Made by a program: the position numbers and the translations under genes. Positions 29,180-37,600 of a stretch of DNA of 64,000 nt are shown piece after piece. Below the pieces are notes generated by a model. That model had not been told where the DNA came from and ran no database searches. It was given only the letters and a program-made list of their open reading frames with translations. The stretch comes from an uncultured Pelagibacteraceae bacterium (GTDB lineage: Bacteria; Pseudomonadota; Alphaproteobacteria; Pelagibacterales; Pelagibacteraceae): contig CABYVA010000001.1 in assembly GCA_902522325.1 (NCBI GenBank), positions 1 to 64,000 of the forward strand, in the 5' to 3' direction. Position 1 is the first letter of the stretch; each line of letters starts with the position of its first letter.

Positions 29180-29469
29180 TTTAAAATTAAAACAAGTAAA
29201 CTAGCTATAAAATCAATCGTAAAAATAAAAGCAAATACAACAATAAAATACATTATTGTTACAATACTGTTTCTTTTTCTTCTTTGTCTTACAAAAGGTT
29301 TATCATCTAGATCAGATATATCTCTAATACCAACTACTGGATAGTCACAAGTGTATCTCCAAATTGATTTTGGCATTCTTTCATCTGTTTTATTATAGTA
29401 GGCAATCCAAGCAACAGTATACCTAAATAACAAATAACAAATAGTTAAAAGTAATATGCTTGTTAGCAT
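29176..29469 (-). CDS. Small two-helix membrane protein in the aceA operon, function unknown
   Basis: The 97 residues form an N-terminal helix (about 1-21), a polar loop with MPKSIWRYTCDYPVVGIRDI and a basic stretch RQRRKRN, and a C-terminal hydrophobic helix (about 70-96). I do not recognise a family. It starts 12 bp after the aceA stop on the same strand, so it is probably cotranscribed with isocitrate lyase. A role linked to the glyoxylate shunt is inference from position only. Confidence 0.7.
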   Translation of the reverse strand: MLTSILLLTICYLLFRYTVAWIAYYNKTDERMPKSIWRYTCDYPVVGIRDISDLDDKPFVRQRRKRNSIVTIMYFIVVFAFIFTIDFIASLLVLILN

Positions 29470-29480
29470 TTGTTGTTTAA

Positions 29481-30761
29481 TTAGAACTGCTCAGACTCTG
29501 TCGAACCTTCCATAGCAGTAGTAGAACTTTTTCCACCACTTATAGTATTTGAAACAGCGTCAAAGTATGAAGTGCCAACTTCTCTTTGATGTTTAACACT
29601 TGTATAACCATCTTTTTCTCTTGAAAATTCTTGCTGTTGAATTCTTGAATAAGCTGTCATTCCTTCTTTTTTATATTTTTCAGCCAATTCAAATATAGCA
29701 ATATTCTGTGTGTGAAAACCAGCTAAAGTAATAAATTGAAATTTATAACCCATTTCACTAATTTTTTGCTGGAATGTTGAAATTTCAGAGTCTGATAAAT
29801 GTTTTTTCCAATTAAAAGATGGTGAACAATTATAAGCTAGTAATTTACCAGGATATTTTGCGTGAATAGCATCAGCAAATTTTTTCGCTTCCTCTAAATT
29901 GGGAGTTGCTGTTTCACACCAAATTAAATCTGAGTAAGGTGCATAAGCTAAACCTCTTGAAATTGCTTGATCAATTCCGTGTTTAACATAATAAAAACCT
30001 TCAGGCGATCTTTCTCCTGTTAAAAATTTTTTGTCATTTTCATCATGATCATTTGTAATTAATTTTGCTGCGTTAGCGTCTGTTCTTGCTAAAATTATTA
30101 ATGGAACATCTGCAATATCTGCAGCTAACCTCGCAGCCTTCAAGTTTTTAATCATTGTCCCTGTTGGTACTAAAACCTTTCCTCCCATATGACCACATTT
30201 TTTTTCACTTGCAAGTTGGTCTTCGAAGTGTACTCCAGCTGCGCCAGCTTTTATGAATTTTTTAGCTAATTCAAAAACATTCAATGGTCCTCCAAAGCCT
30301 GCTTCTCCGTCAGCAATTATTGGTAACATATAATCTACTTTATCTTTTGAATTCATATCACCATCTTTAATTTCCATATGCTGAATTTGGTCAGCTCTTG
30401 TTAAAGCATTATTCATTGATTCAACTAATTTTGGAGCACTATCATAAGGATATAAAGATTGATCTGGATACATTTCGCCAGCACTATTTGCATCTGCCGC
30501 TACTTGCCATCCACTTAAATAAATTGCCTTGAGTCCGGCCTTAGCATGTTGAACAGCATGGTTTCCTGATAATGAGCCTAATGTGTTAACGTATGGTTCT
30601 GTATTTAATAGTTTCCAAAGTTTTTGGGATTGATGTTTACACATCGAATATTCTATTTTAATTGAGCCTCTTAATCTTTCAACTTCCTCTGAAGTATAGT
30701 CTCTTTTTATACCTGCAAATCTTTTTAAATCGTAAGATATTTTATTAGATTCTGAACTCAT
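29481..30761 (-). CDS. aceA: Isocitrate lyase
   Basis: Cleaves isocitrate to glyoxylate and succinate, the first step of the glyoxylate shunt. The catalytic signature [13 protein letters not shown] is near residue 190, with [20 protein letters not shown] and [19 protein letters not shown] also in place. 426 aa is the usual bacterial length. Upstream, in the same orientation, is a 53-codon small ORF, and the shared 112-bp region beyond it faces a RamB/ScfR-type regulator, which in other bacteria controls aceA-type genes. Confidence 0.97.
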   Translation of the reverse strand: MSSESNKISYDLKRFAGIKRDYTSEEVERLRGSIKIEYSMCKHQSQKLWKLLNTEPYVNTLGSLSGNHAVQHAKAGLKAIYLSGWQVAADANSAGEMYPDQSLYPYDSAPKLVESMNNALTRADQIQHMEIKDGDMNSKDKVDYMLPIIADGEAGFGGPLNVFELAKKFIKAGAAGVHFEDQLASEKKCGHMGGKVLVPTGTMIKNLKAARLAADIADVPLIILARTDANAAKLITNDHDENDKKFLTGERSPEGFYYVKHGIDQAISRGLAYAPYSDLIWCETATPNLEEAKKFADAIHAKYPGKLLAYNCSPSFNWKKHLSDSEISTFQQKISEMGYKFQFITLAGFHTQNIAIFELAEKYKKEGMTAYSRIQQQEFSREKDGYTSVKHQREVGTSYFDAVSNTISGGKSSTTAMEGSTESEQF

Positions 30762-30795
30762 TTATTAATACTCTTTTTTAAATTTTTAATTGAAA

Positions 30796-30815
30796 GAAGG
30801 GTTTTACTTCCCTTC
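30796..30815 (-). repeat. 6-bp hairpin at the end of the small ORF before aceA
   Basis: GAAGGG and CCCTTC are perfect inverted copies around an 8-nt loop; the hairpin contains the stop codon of the small ORF. On the - strand it is followed by TTTCAATTAAAAATTT. It may be a weak terminator or attenuator, or an mRNA-stability element, between the small ORF and aceA. Confidence 0.45.
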
Positions 30816-30965
30816 GCTAAACTCATTTGTGAACTCATTCATGCCACTTGATCCCCAATCACAGTGATCGTCCCTCACGTAAACTCCTTTTTGATAATAT
30901 TGCTTGGTATCATCACTATGAGTTAATTGATCTTTGTTTTCTGGGCTTTTTGTTAAATGGTTCAT
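30804..30965 (-). CDS. 53-aa small acidic protein upstream of aceA, unknown function
   Basis: An ATG-to-TAA frame on the aceA strand encodes 53 residues. It starts MNHLTKSPENKDQL and ends DDHCDWGSSGMNEFTNEF followed by SEGK. The C-terminal half is rich in Asp, Glu, Gly, Trp and Tyr, unlike the Lys/Ile/Asn-rich translation expected of noncoding DNA in this genome, which supports real coding. It has no signal peptide or membrane segment. It ends 42 bp before aceA. A GTG within the frame (Val29) is preceded by AAAGGAG and could give a 24-residue product. I recognise no family. Confidence 0.6.
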   Translation of the reverse strand: MNHLTKSPENKDQLTHSDDTKQYYQKGVYVRDDHCDWGSSGMNEFTNEFSEGK

Positions 30966-30967
30966 GT

Positions 30968-31005
30968 AAATTTTATATTTTACAAAATTTACAAAAGCTA
31001 CAAAA
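30968..31005. promoter_or_regulatory. Candidate operator cluster, aceA-proximal (TTTACAAA repeats)
   Basis: Within 40 bp ahead of the small ORF the + strand has TTTACAAAATTTACAAAAGC (30979-30998) and a further CTACAAAAA. It also has TGTAAA facing TTTACA (inverted, 8 bp apart, starting near 30965). The unit TTTACAAA recurs near the regulator start, so both clusters may be bound by the same protein. Confidence 0.5.
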
Positions 31006-31036
31006 ATATTGATTTATCTTGTAAATCTTATCAATT

Positions 31037-31060
31037 TTTTGTAAATTAAAATTTACAAAA
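31037..31060. promoter_or_regulatory. Candidate operator palindrome, regulator-proximal
   Basis: TTTTGTAAATT and AATTTACAAAA are perfect inverted copies around a 2-bp AA centre (24 bp in total). It is followed directly by another TTTACAAA (31061-31068) and ends 17 bp before the regulator's start codon. This position fits autoregulation by the tandem-HTH regulator. Confidence 0.55.
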
Positions 31061-31077
31061 TTTACAAATTAAGAAAT

Positions 31078-32769
31078 ATGAGTCAATTAGACATTAAAAT
31101 AGGTTCTAAAATCAAGGCTTTTAGAGTGAAGCTGGGACTACAAGCAAAAAAGCTATCTGAATTAGTATCTATTTCTCCTAGTTACTTAAATTTGATTGAA
31201 AGTGGAAAAAGAAAAATTGACGGAGATTTATTGATTAAAATTTGCCAAGAACTCAGAATAGAACCATCAGAACTAAGTAGTGGTGAAAATTTAAACGTAA
31301 GTAATTCGAAAGTTGCAATCTCAAAGTCAGTAAATTCAGAACAGTTAAAAAAACTTAATCTAAAAATTGGGCCTAAAATTAAAGCCTTTAGGCGACAACA
31401 AGGGATTCAAGCGAACAAATTATCTGAACAACTAGGAATATCAGCTAGTTATTTGAACCTTATTGAAAGTGGTAAAAGAAGAATTGATAGTGATTTAATT
31501 ATTAAAATTTGTAAAGAACTTAGAATTGAGCTTTCAGATTTAACAAGTCAAGCAGAACTTAAATTGGAAAGTAATATAACGGAACTTTTAAGCGACGAAA
31601 TATTTGAGGGTTTAGATATTTTGGGGCCTGAGGTAAAAGACTTAGTTAACACAAACCCAAAAATAGCTAAAGCGTTAATAAAATTAGGTGATAACTTTAA
31701 ACAAAAAGATCATGAAATTGTTAATAGAGTTGAAAACTTATCTGGTAAGATAATTGATAGCAGAAAAGCTGCGTTTCCAGGTGAAATCGTATCTGACTTT
31801 TTACAAGAAAATAAAAATTATTTTCCTAAACTAGAAGATTTTGCAAATTCTGTTTTCGAAAAAATCCAAATAAATAATAGATCAACTTATTTTGGACTTT
31901 GTAAATTTTTAAAAAAAGAATACGGTATATTGGTCAAAGATGTCCTTCCTGAAGAAGGAAAACCTTTTTCAAAAATTTTTGTCAAAAATAAAAAAGAACT
32001 ACTCCTAAGTGACTACGTTGCTCTTGAAACAAAAAAACTTTATGTGGCATCTCAAATTGCTTATGAGGGTGCAATCGATGATATAAATGATTATATTTCA
32101 AAATTTACATTTCCAAGCGAAGAATCAAAAAAGGTTACAAAAGTTGCTTTGCTAAATTATTGTGGAGCTGCAATCTTAATGCCATATAAATTATTTCATC
32201 GCGAATGTATGAAAAATAAGTACGATTTAGAGTTATTGCAGAATACTTTTGCAACGACGTTTGAACAAATAGCTCACAGAGTAACCTGTTTACAAGATCC
32301 AAAATTACCCGGAATTCCCTTTCATTTTTTAAGAGTAGATGTTGCAGGAAATATATCAAAAAGATTTTCTTTATCAGGGATTGAGATTCCAAGATACGGT
32401 GGTGCATGTCCAAGATGGAATGTTTACTCGGCTTTCACAAGACCTGGTGTAATTCAAGCGGCTGTTAGCAAGATGAGTAATGGGGAAAAATATGTTTGCA
32501 TAGCAAGAACTGTAGAAAAAGGAGTTGGAAGATTCGGCGAAGCTAAAAGCATTTTATCTATTGGGTTAGGATGCGAAGCTAAATACGCAAAAGATTTTAT
32601 TTATACAGAAAATTTGAATATTACTGACAAAAAAACAGAAATACCTATCGGAGTTTCTTGTCGAACTTGCGACAGATTAGATTGCTCACAAAGAGCCTTT
32701 CCTCCACTTCACAAAAAATTTGATGTGGATATAAATTCAAGGGGTGTTTCTGTTTACGTTACTGAATAA
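31078..32769 (+). CDS. RamB/ScfR-type XRE regulator with tandemly duplicated HTH domain
   Basis: Transcription factor of the short-chain fatty acid regulator group. In place of one N-terminal HTH-XRE domain there are two: residues 4-66 and 93-155, which I align by eye at 45 of 63 identical positions, with the helix SYLNLIESGKR the same in both. The rest follows the family: an M78/IrrE-like region without an intact HExxH (TFEQIAHRVTCLQDP near 400) and the C-terminal DUF2083 part (IPFHFLRVDVAGNI; CRTCDRLDCSQRAFPP near 535). 563 aa is longer than usual by about one HTH unit. Divergent from aceA, with shared palindromes between them. Control of aceA is inferred. Confidence 0.88.
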   Translation: MSQLDIKIGSKIKAFRVKLGLQAKKLSELVSISPSYLNLIESGKRKIDGDLLIKICQELRIEPSELSSGENLNVSNSKVAISKSVNSEQLKKLNLKIGPKIKAFRRQQGIQANKLSEQLGISASYLNLIESGKRRIDSDLIIKICKELRIELSDLTSQAELKLESNITELLSDEIFEGLDILGPEVKDLVNTNPKIAKALIKLGDNFKQKDHEIVNRVENLSGKIIDSRKAAFPGEIVSDFLQENKNYFPKLEDFANSVFEKIQINNRSTYFGLCKFLKKEYGILVKDVLPEEGKPFSKIFVKNKKELLLSDYVALETKKLYVASQIAYEGAIDDINDYISKFTFPSEESKKVTKVALLNYCGAAILMPYKLFHRECMKNKYDLELLQNTFATTFEQIAHRVTCLQDPKLPGIPFHFLRVDVAGNISKRFSLSGIEIPRYGGACPRWNVYSAFTRPGVIQAAVSKMSNGEKYVCIARTVEKGVGRFGEAKSILSIGLGCEAKYAKDFIYTENLNITDKKTEIPIGVSCRTCDRLDCSQRAFPPLHKKFDVDINSRGVSVYVTE

Positions 32770-32775
32770 TAAAAG

Positions 32776-33954
32776 TTAATTTTTTTGTTTTTTTTTACGC
32801 TCTCTTGATAAAAGTTGTGTCAAAGAATCAACCATCATATCTGAGGCATTAAATATTTCACTAGGTTTAAATTCGTGAGATAAATTTTTTTCTGCATTAG
32901 ATTTGTCCTCAATAACAATTCCTTCATCAGGAGAATTATCCTTAATATAAATTAAAATTAACCACTCATCATCGCTCGATTCATCCCATTTGATGAAAAT
33001 TTCACCGGTTTCAAATCTTCTATCTATGCATCTTAGGATAGACATATGCCTAGTAATATGCCTTTTGTTTAATTGAAAAACTAAACTTGCTGCACTTCTA
33101 TAAAAACTTTCTAAAGATAATTCAATTTTTTGTCTTGCAATTGTATATTCTCTCTCTTTTTGCAAAAGAGTTTCCCTATCGTCATCTTCTTGAATTTTAA
33201 CTCCTAATGCTTCTACTCTCTCCCGTATTTTTTGATCTCTAATAATTCTATATTTTTGCTTTAATTTTTCTATTCTCTCTTGCAATCCAGCATGATCTTC
33301 TCTTTGCTCTTTTAATGAAATTCTTTCTAACTGCTCAAGTTCTTTTACTTCTCTAATTCTAAATTTTTCAATTTGTTTTTCTAATTTAATTTGTTGTAAA
33401 AACTTTTTTTGTTTTTCAGCTTGTTCTCGTCTAACTATTGCTTGTTCTTGTCTTAAAAATAATTTTATATCTTTAACTCTTTCTTTTTCTATTCTTATCT
33501 CTTCTTTTATAGATTGCTCTTTAAGTTTAATTCTTAAATCTTTTTCTACTTTTTTTTGCTTCTCTTTTTCGATTCTTTCGTCTTCAATTCTTTGTATCTC
33601 TTCCAATTTCTTTCTTTTTTCCTCTTCATTTTTAAGAATTTTATAACCTTCGATTATTCCATCTATCCTATTAAAAAAATTCTCCAGTGATTTTTCTAAA
33701 CCAAAATAAAATTTTTTAACAAAACTATAATTAGGCTTTAATTTTTCTTGAAGTCTTATAACTTTAAGTATTGTATCCTTTGGAATATTTTTTAATTTAC
33801 TTGCTTTATTCTTAATGTTCTTAAGATTTTTTTTGAGCTTTATAGACTTTGATTTAATTTTTTTTTTAGTTGAATTTCTTTTTATTTTTTTTCTTTTATT
33901 GCTTTTTTTCTTATTTGTTTTTTTTTTGTCTAATTTTTTAATTTTTTTTTTCAT
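32776..33954 (-). CDS. Lysine-rich coiled-coil protein, function unknown
   Basis: 392 residues starting at the ATG at 33954 (an in-frame TTG at 33981 would add nine). Residues 1-50 are almost all Lys, Asn, Ser and Arg. Residues about 100-270 form a long charged coiled coil dominated by Glu, Lys, Arg, Ile and Gln. The C-terminal 110 residues are folded-looking (YRSAASLVFQLNKRHITRHM, RRFETGEIFIKWDESSDDEW, then IKDNSPDEGIVIEDKSNAEK). There is no signal peptide or membrane helix. The highly basic N-terminus suggests nucleic-acid binding, but that is a guess. It lies 27 bp after cfa and is convergent with the regulator gene. I recognise no family. Confidence 0.72.
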   Translation of the reverse strand: MKKKIKKLDKKKTNKKKSNKRKKIKRNSTKKKIKSKSIKLKKNLKNIKNKASKLKNIPKDTILKVIRLQEKLKPNYSFVKKFYFGLEKSLENFFNRIDGIIEGYKILKNEEEKRKKLEEIQRIEDERIEKEKQKKVEKDLRIKLKEQSIKEEIRIEKERVKDIKLFLRQEQAIVRREQAEKQKKFLQQIKLEKQIEKFRIREVKELEQLERISLKEQREDHAGLQERIEKLKQKYRIIRDQKIRERVEALGVKIQEDDDRETLLQKEREYTIARQKIELSLESFYRSAASLVFQLNKRHITRHMSILRCIDRRFETGEIFIKWDESSDDEWLILIYIKDNSPDEGIVIEDKSNAEKNLSHEFKPSEIFNASDMMVDSLTQLLSRERKKKQKN

Positions 33955-33981
33955 ATCTTGTGTGAATATGTAATTTATCAA

Positions 33982-35175
33982 TTATTTTTGATAAATATAG
34001 TCTCTTGTATTGGGTGCCGTTTTTATATCTTTTGTAAGTTGAAATTGAAATACAACCTGATCTCCCCACTTAAATGCCATTTCGCAAGAAGCCAAATAAA
34101 ATTCCCACATTCTAAAAAATTTTTCGTCGAACATTTCTATTATTTTATTTTTATTTTTTAAACATCTCTCTTTCCAGTTTCTTAAAGTGTGAGCGTAATG
34201 CATTCTTAAAACTTCTAAATCAGAAACAATTAAACCTGATTTTTCTATTGGATTTATTACTTCGCTCATGCTCGGTGTATATCCTCCTGGAAAAATATAT
34301 TTTGTAATCCACGGATGAGGGTCTCTCGGTTCATTTATTGATCCAATTGTGTGAATTAATGCTAATCCATTATCATTTAAAAGGTTGTTTACTTGTTTAA
34401 AAAAGGTTTTATAAAATTTTCTGCCGACATGTTCAAACATTCCAACACTTACAATTCTATCAAACTTTTCTTTTAAGTGTCTATAATCTGCTAATTTAAA
34501 TTGAACTTGATTTTCTAGATTAAAATCTTTTGCCTTTTGATTTGAATATTTTAATTGATTCTCTGATAATGTAATGCCAGTAACTTCACACTTTGATTGT
34601 TTAGCAATTTCTATTGCTAGAGATCCCCATCCGGATCCTATGTCTAAAACTTTTTGATTTGGTTTAAGATTTAACTTTTTAATTATATGATTAATTTTAT
34701 TAATTTGTGCAGTTTCCAAAGTATCATTTTCATTTTTAAAATATCCACATGAGTATTGTCTTTTAGGATCAAGAAATAATTCATAAAGATCATCTGATAT
34801 ATCGTAGTGATGAGCTACATTTTCTTTAGATTTTTTAGCAAAGTTAAAATTTGTTAAGTATCTATAAGTTCCTTTTATTTTTTTTAAAAGATAACCATAA
34901 TTATTGATTTCATTTCTACCAATATTTTTAAAAGCTATTTCTAAAAACTCAGTTAATGATCCATTTTCTATTACTAAAGAACCATCCATGTAAGCTTCGC
35001 CGAAATACAAATCTGGATTAATTAAAAGTTTAAAATGAAGATTTTTGTTTAAAAGTTTTAAAGTCAACGGTTTATTTTTTTGTGGATTTCCAATTATATA
35101 TTTTTTTGAATTTGCATCAATTAACACAAACCCTTCTTTTTTAAATAAACTGTTTAAAAAACTAATTAACTGCAT
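33982..35175 (-). CDS. cfa: Cyclopropane-fatty-acyl-phospholipid synthase family protein
   Basis: SAM-dependent enzyme acting on unsaturated acyl chains of membrane phospholipids. The N-terminal domain contains LINPDLYFGEAYMDGSL; the catalytic domain has HYDISDDLYELFLDPKRQYS, the SAM motif VLDIGSGWGSLAIEIAKQ near residue 170, and RIVSVGMFEHVGRKFY. PHPWITKYIFPGGYTPSM is another family block. 397 aa is usual. Whether it makes cyclopropane rings or another methylated lipid cannot be told from sequence. It is followed by the coiled-coil gene. Confidence 0.92.
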   Translation of the reverse strand: MQLISFLNSLFKKEGFVLIDANSKKYIIGNPQKNKPLTLKLLNKNLHFKLLINPDLYFGEAYMDGSLVIENGSLTEFLEIAFKNIGRNEINNYGYLLKKIKGTYRYLTNFNFAKKSKENVAHHYDISDDLYELFLDPKRQYSCGYFKNENDTLETAQINKINHIIKKLNLKPNQKVLDIGSGWGSLAIEIAKQSKCEVTGITLSENQLKYSNQKAKDFNLENQVQFKLADYRHLKEKFDRIVSVGMFEHVGRKFYKTFFKQVNNLLNDNGLALIHTIGSINEPRDPHPWITKYIFPGGYTPSMSEVINPIEKSGLIVSDLEVLRMHYAHTLRNWKERCLKNKNKIIEMFDEKFFRMWEFYLASCEMAFKWGDQVVFQFQLTKDIKTAPNTRDYIYQK

Positions 35176-35194
35176 TGTATCTAGTTATAATTTC

Positions 35195-36058
35195 TTAATT
35201 AAAATCTAGTTTCTTCAAATCTTCAAGTATTTTTTTTTTGTCATTTTCATTTAAAAGACTTAGTGGCGGAAGCATATTTTCATATATTTTATTTTCTTTA
35301 GCTAAAAAAGTATGTAAGCCTGAAATTAAATTAAATTGATCAAAAACTTTTCTTACATTACATAATTTTTCATTATGAGTTTTACTTTTATCTCGATAAA
35401 AATCATCGTAAACTTTTCTTGCAAGTTTCGCTGTAACATTGCATGTGGCAGTAATAATTCCGGTACATCCAATTTTTAAACCCTCTAATAATTTTAATTC
35501 TGATCCTGGTAAAACTGAAAAGTTTTCTATTTTCAAATTTTTATATAAATTATATGAACTATCTTTAACACCAACTATTTGTATAGGGAATTTTTTAACT
35601 AATTTTTCAACACAAGCAATACTAAATTTATATCCACTTAACTTTTCGAAATTGTAAAGAATAATTCTAGATTCGGGTACGGCTTCAACAATTTTAGAAT
35701 AAAAAGATATAACATCTTCATCTTTATATTTATAGTATGCCGGTGGCATAATCAAAAAATCTTTAAAATTTAATGAACATGAAATTTTCATAAAATTAAT
35801 TGTTTCGATTAATGAATTGAATCCTGTTCCAATTAAAAAATTTTTTTTATGTTTACTTTGAGATAGTTTATTTAATAAGTTTATCTTTTCAGATACTGAG
35901 ATCAGTTGTGCCTGCCCTGTACTTCCAAAAATAGCAACACCATGACAGCCTTGTAAAATTAAATTTTCAGCATGTAAAATTGTTTTATCGATATTTAAGC
36001 TTAAATTTTCATCCAAAATTGACATTGATGCAGCATAAATTCCCCTAATTTTGTCCAT
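35195..36058 (-). CDS. DHDPS/N-acetylneuraminate lyase family aldolase
   Basis: Class I pyruvate-dependent aldolase fold of 287 aa. GVAIFGSTGQAQLISVSEK is the GTTGE-type substrate loop, ILYNFEKLSGYKFS carries the catalytic Tyr, and QIVGVKDSSYN holds the Schiff-base Lys near residue 165. The tyrosine loop reads YNFEKLSG, closer to lyase-type members than to true DapA, and there are no lysine-pathway neighbours. It could act on a 2-keto-3-deoxy sugar acid or N-acetylneuraminate. The substrate is unresolved. Confidence 0.82.
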   Translation of the reverse strand: MDKIRGIYAASMSILDENLSLNIDKTILHAENLILQGCHGVAIFGSTGQAQLISVSEKINLLNKLSQSKHKKNFLIGTGFNSLIETINFMKISCSLNFKDFLIMPPAYYKYKDEDVISFYSKIVEAVPESRIILYNFEKLSGYKFSIACVEKLVKKFPIQIVGVKDSSYNLYKNLKIENFSVLPGSELKLLEGLKIGCTGIITATCNVTAKLARKVYDDFYRDKSKTHNEKLCNVRKVFDQFNLISGLHTFLAKENKIYENMLPPLSLLNENDKKKILEDLKKLDFN

Positions 36059-36110
36059 AAATTAAATTTATATAAAATATTTTTTTTAGTAAAGGTATTA
36101 TAAATAGAAT

Positions 36111-37076
36111 ATGAAAATTTTGGCAATACAAAATAGAAAAGGAATTGGAGATATGATTATATTTCTTCCTTTTATTGAGGCTATATCAAAAAAATTTGAT
36201 ACACCTATAAGTATACTTGTAAAGGAAAATTCAAAAGCTACTCAATTTTTAAATAATAATAAATATATTAAAAATATTATTATCTTAGATCGTGATAATA
36301 AAAAAAAGAATGGGACTCATGATGGTATTAAAGGTTCATTCAAACTAATTGAAGATTTAAAAAAATATGATTTTGAGAAAGTATTTATTTTTAATTCATC
36401 ACTAAGGTACAATTTAATTTCAAAATTATCTGGAGTTAAAAAAATATACCAGTATCCCTTATTTAAAAAAAAAAATCAGCATATTATCAAAACTGCACAA
36501 AATTTTATAAAAAAAGAATTAAATTTAATGGTTGATAGTAATCCGAAAATATTAGTAGACTCTGAAAAAGTTAAAATTACAAAATCAAGATATCAAATTT
36601 TAGACAATCAAATAAATATTTTGCTAGGCATTGGAGGATCTGGAAATACAAAAAGAATACCTGCTGAAATATTTCTTAAATTTATGAAACTTAGTTCTGC
36701 AGAACATAATTGCAAATATTTTTTAGCTACAGGAAAAGATGAGGAGGAACAAAAAATTTTAAATACAATATTGCAATCAGAGTTTAAAAATAAATGTGTA
36801 AAATTAGATGATTTAAATATAATTGATATATTGCCAATAATAAAAAATTGTAAAATTTCAATTTGCAATGATTCAAGTTTTAGTCATTTATCTTCTGCAA
36901 TTGAAATCCCAACTATTGTTTTAATGGCAGATACTCCTTTTTTATATGGTTCTTACAGTCCTCAAATGCATCCAATTATTCCTGATGGTCAAAATTTTGT
37001 AACTCATGACAGCTTGGGTAAAAATAAAATAAATCCAGATAAAATTTTTTCAAAATTTAAAGAAATTATAAATTAA
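36111..37076 (+). CDS. Glycosyltransferase family 9 (heptosyltransferase-like)
   Basis: GT-B fold sugar transferase related to LPS heptosyltransferases. The N-terminus is MKILAIQNRKGIGDMIIFLP, followed by KKFDTPISILVKENSK. The C-terminal nucleotide-binding half contains LLGIGGSGNTKRIPAEIFLKF and NCKISICNDSSFSHLSSAIE, the DTGxxH-type block in the form NDSSFSHL. 321 aa. No other LPS gene adjoins. Its stop overlaps that of the convergent DnaJ-like gene. Donor and acceptor sugar are unknown. Confidence 0.86.
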   Translation: MKILAIQNRKGIGDMIIFLPFIEAISKKFDTPISILVKENSKATQFLNNNKYIKNIIILDRDNKKKNGTHDGIKGSFKLIEDLKKYDFEKVFIFNSSLRYNLISKLSGVKKIYQYPLFKKKNQHIIKTAQNFIKKELNLMVDSNPKILVDSEKVKITKSRYQILDNQINILLGIGGSGNTKRIPAEIFLKFMKLSSAEHNCKYFLATGKDEEEQKILNTILQSEFKNKCVKLDDLNIIDILPIIKNCKISICNDSSFSHLSSAIEIPTIVLMADTPFLYGSYSPQMHPIIPDGQNFVTHDSLGKNKINPDKIFSKFKEIIN

Positions 37077-37582
37077 ACTAAGTTTTTTAAAATCGTATCC
37101 TTAGCTTCATTAACGATTGATGCAAGTCTTGCCAATTCTGGACTAACATCCGGATGAATTTTTTTCATTATTTTTTTGTAAGAATTCATTATTTCATTCT
37201 TAGTATATTTTTTTTTTGGATCTAGATTTAATATTTTATATGCTTCATCTATAGAAATCTTTTGTGTATTTAAGTTTTGATTAATATTGTTGAAATTAAA
37301 TCTTCCATAATTTTTTAACACTCTTAACAAACTCCATATTCTTAAAAGTTGTAATAATGTGAAACCTGCTTTTGTTTTAATTAAAGGTAAAATCATCATT
37401 AAAAAAGGAACTGAAAATAAATATCTTCCCGCAAATGCCATAGTTAGAGCCAATAATATAGAAATTATAATTACAAAGGATTTTATAGCCTTTGATATTT
37501 TTTTACTGGTTGTCTTTGCAAACCAATTTAAAAATAAGTAAGCAAGGACAAAAATAACAAGTGTTAAGACAAAAATATTCAT
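37073..37582 (-). CDS. Membrane-anchored protein with a C-terminal J domain
   Basis: Two hydrophobic segments (residues about 2-20 and 33-70) lead to a truncated C-terminal J domain with IDEAYKILNLDPKKKYTKNE and the DnaK-activating HPD in MKKIHPDVSPELARLAS (near residue 143). This DnaJ-like, TIM14/DjlA-type layout suggests a co-chaperone that recruits DnaK to the membrane. 169 aa. It is convergent with the GT9 gene and close to the oligopeptidase gene on the other strand (18 bp from start to start). Confidence 0.83.
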   Translation of the reverse strand: MNIFVLTLVIFVLAYLFLNWFAKTTSKKISKAIKSFVIIISILLALTMAFAGRYLFSVPFLMMILPLIKTKAGFTLLQLLRIWSLLRVLKNYGRFNFNNINQNLNTQKISIDEAYKILNLDPKKKYTKNEIMNSYKKIMKKIHPDVSPELARLASIVNEAKDTILKNLV

Positions 37583-37600
37583 ATATTAAATAGTTATATT

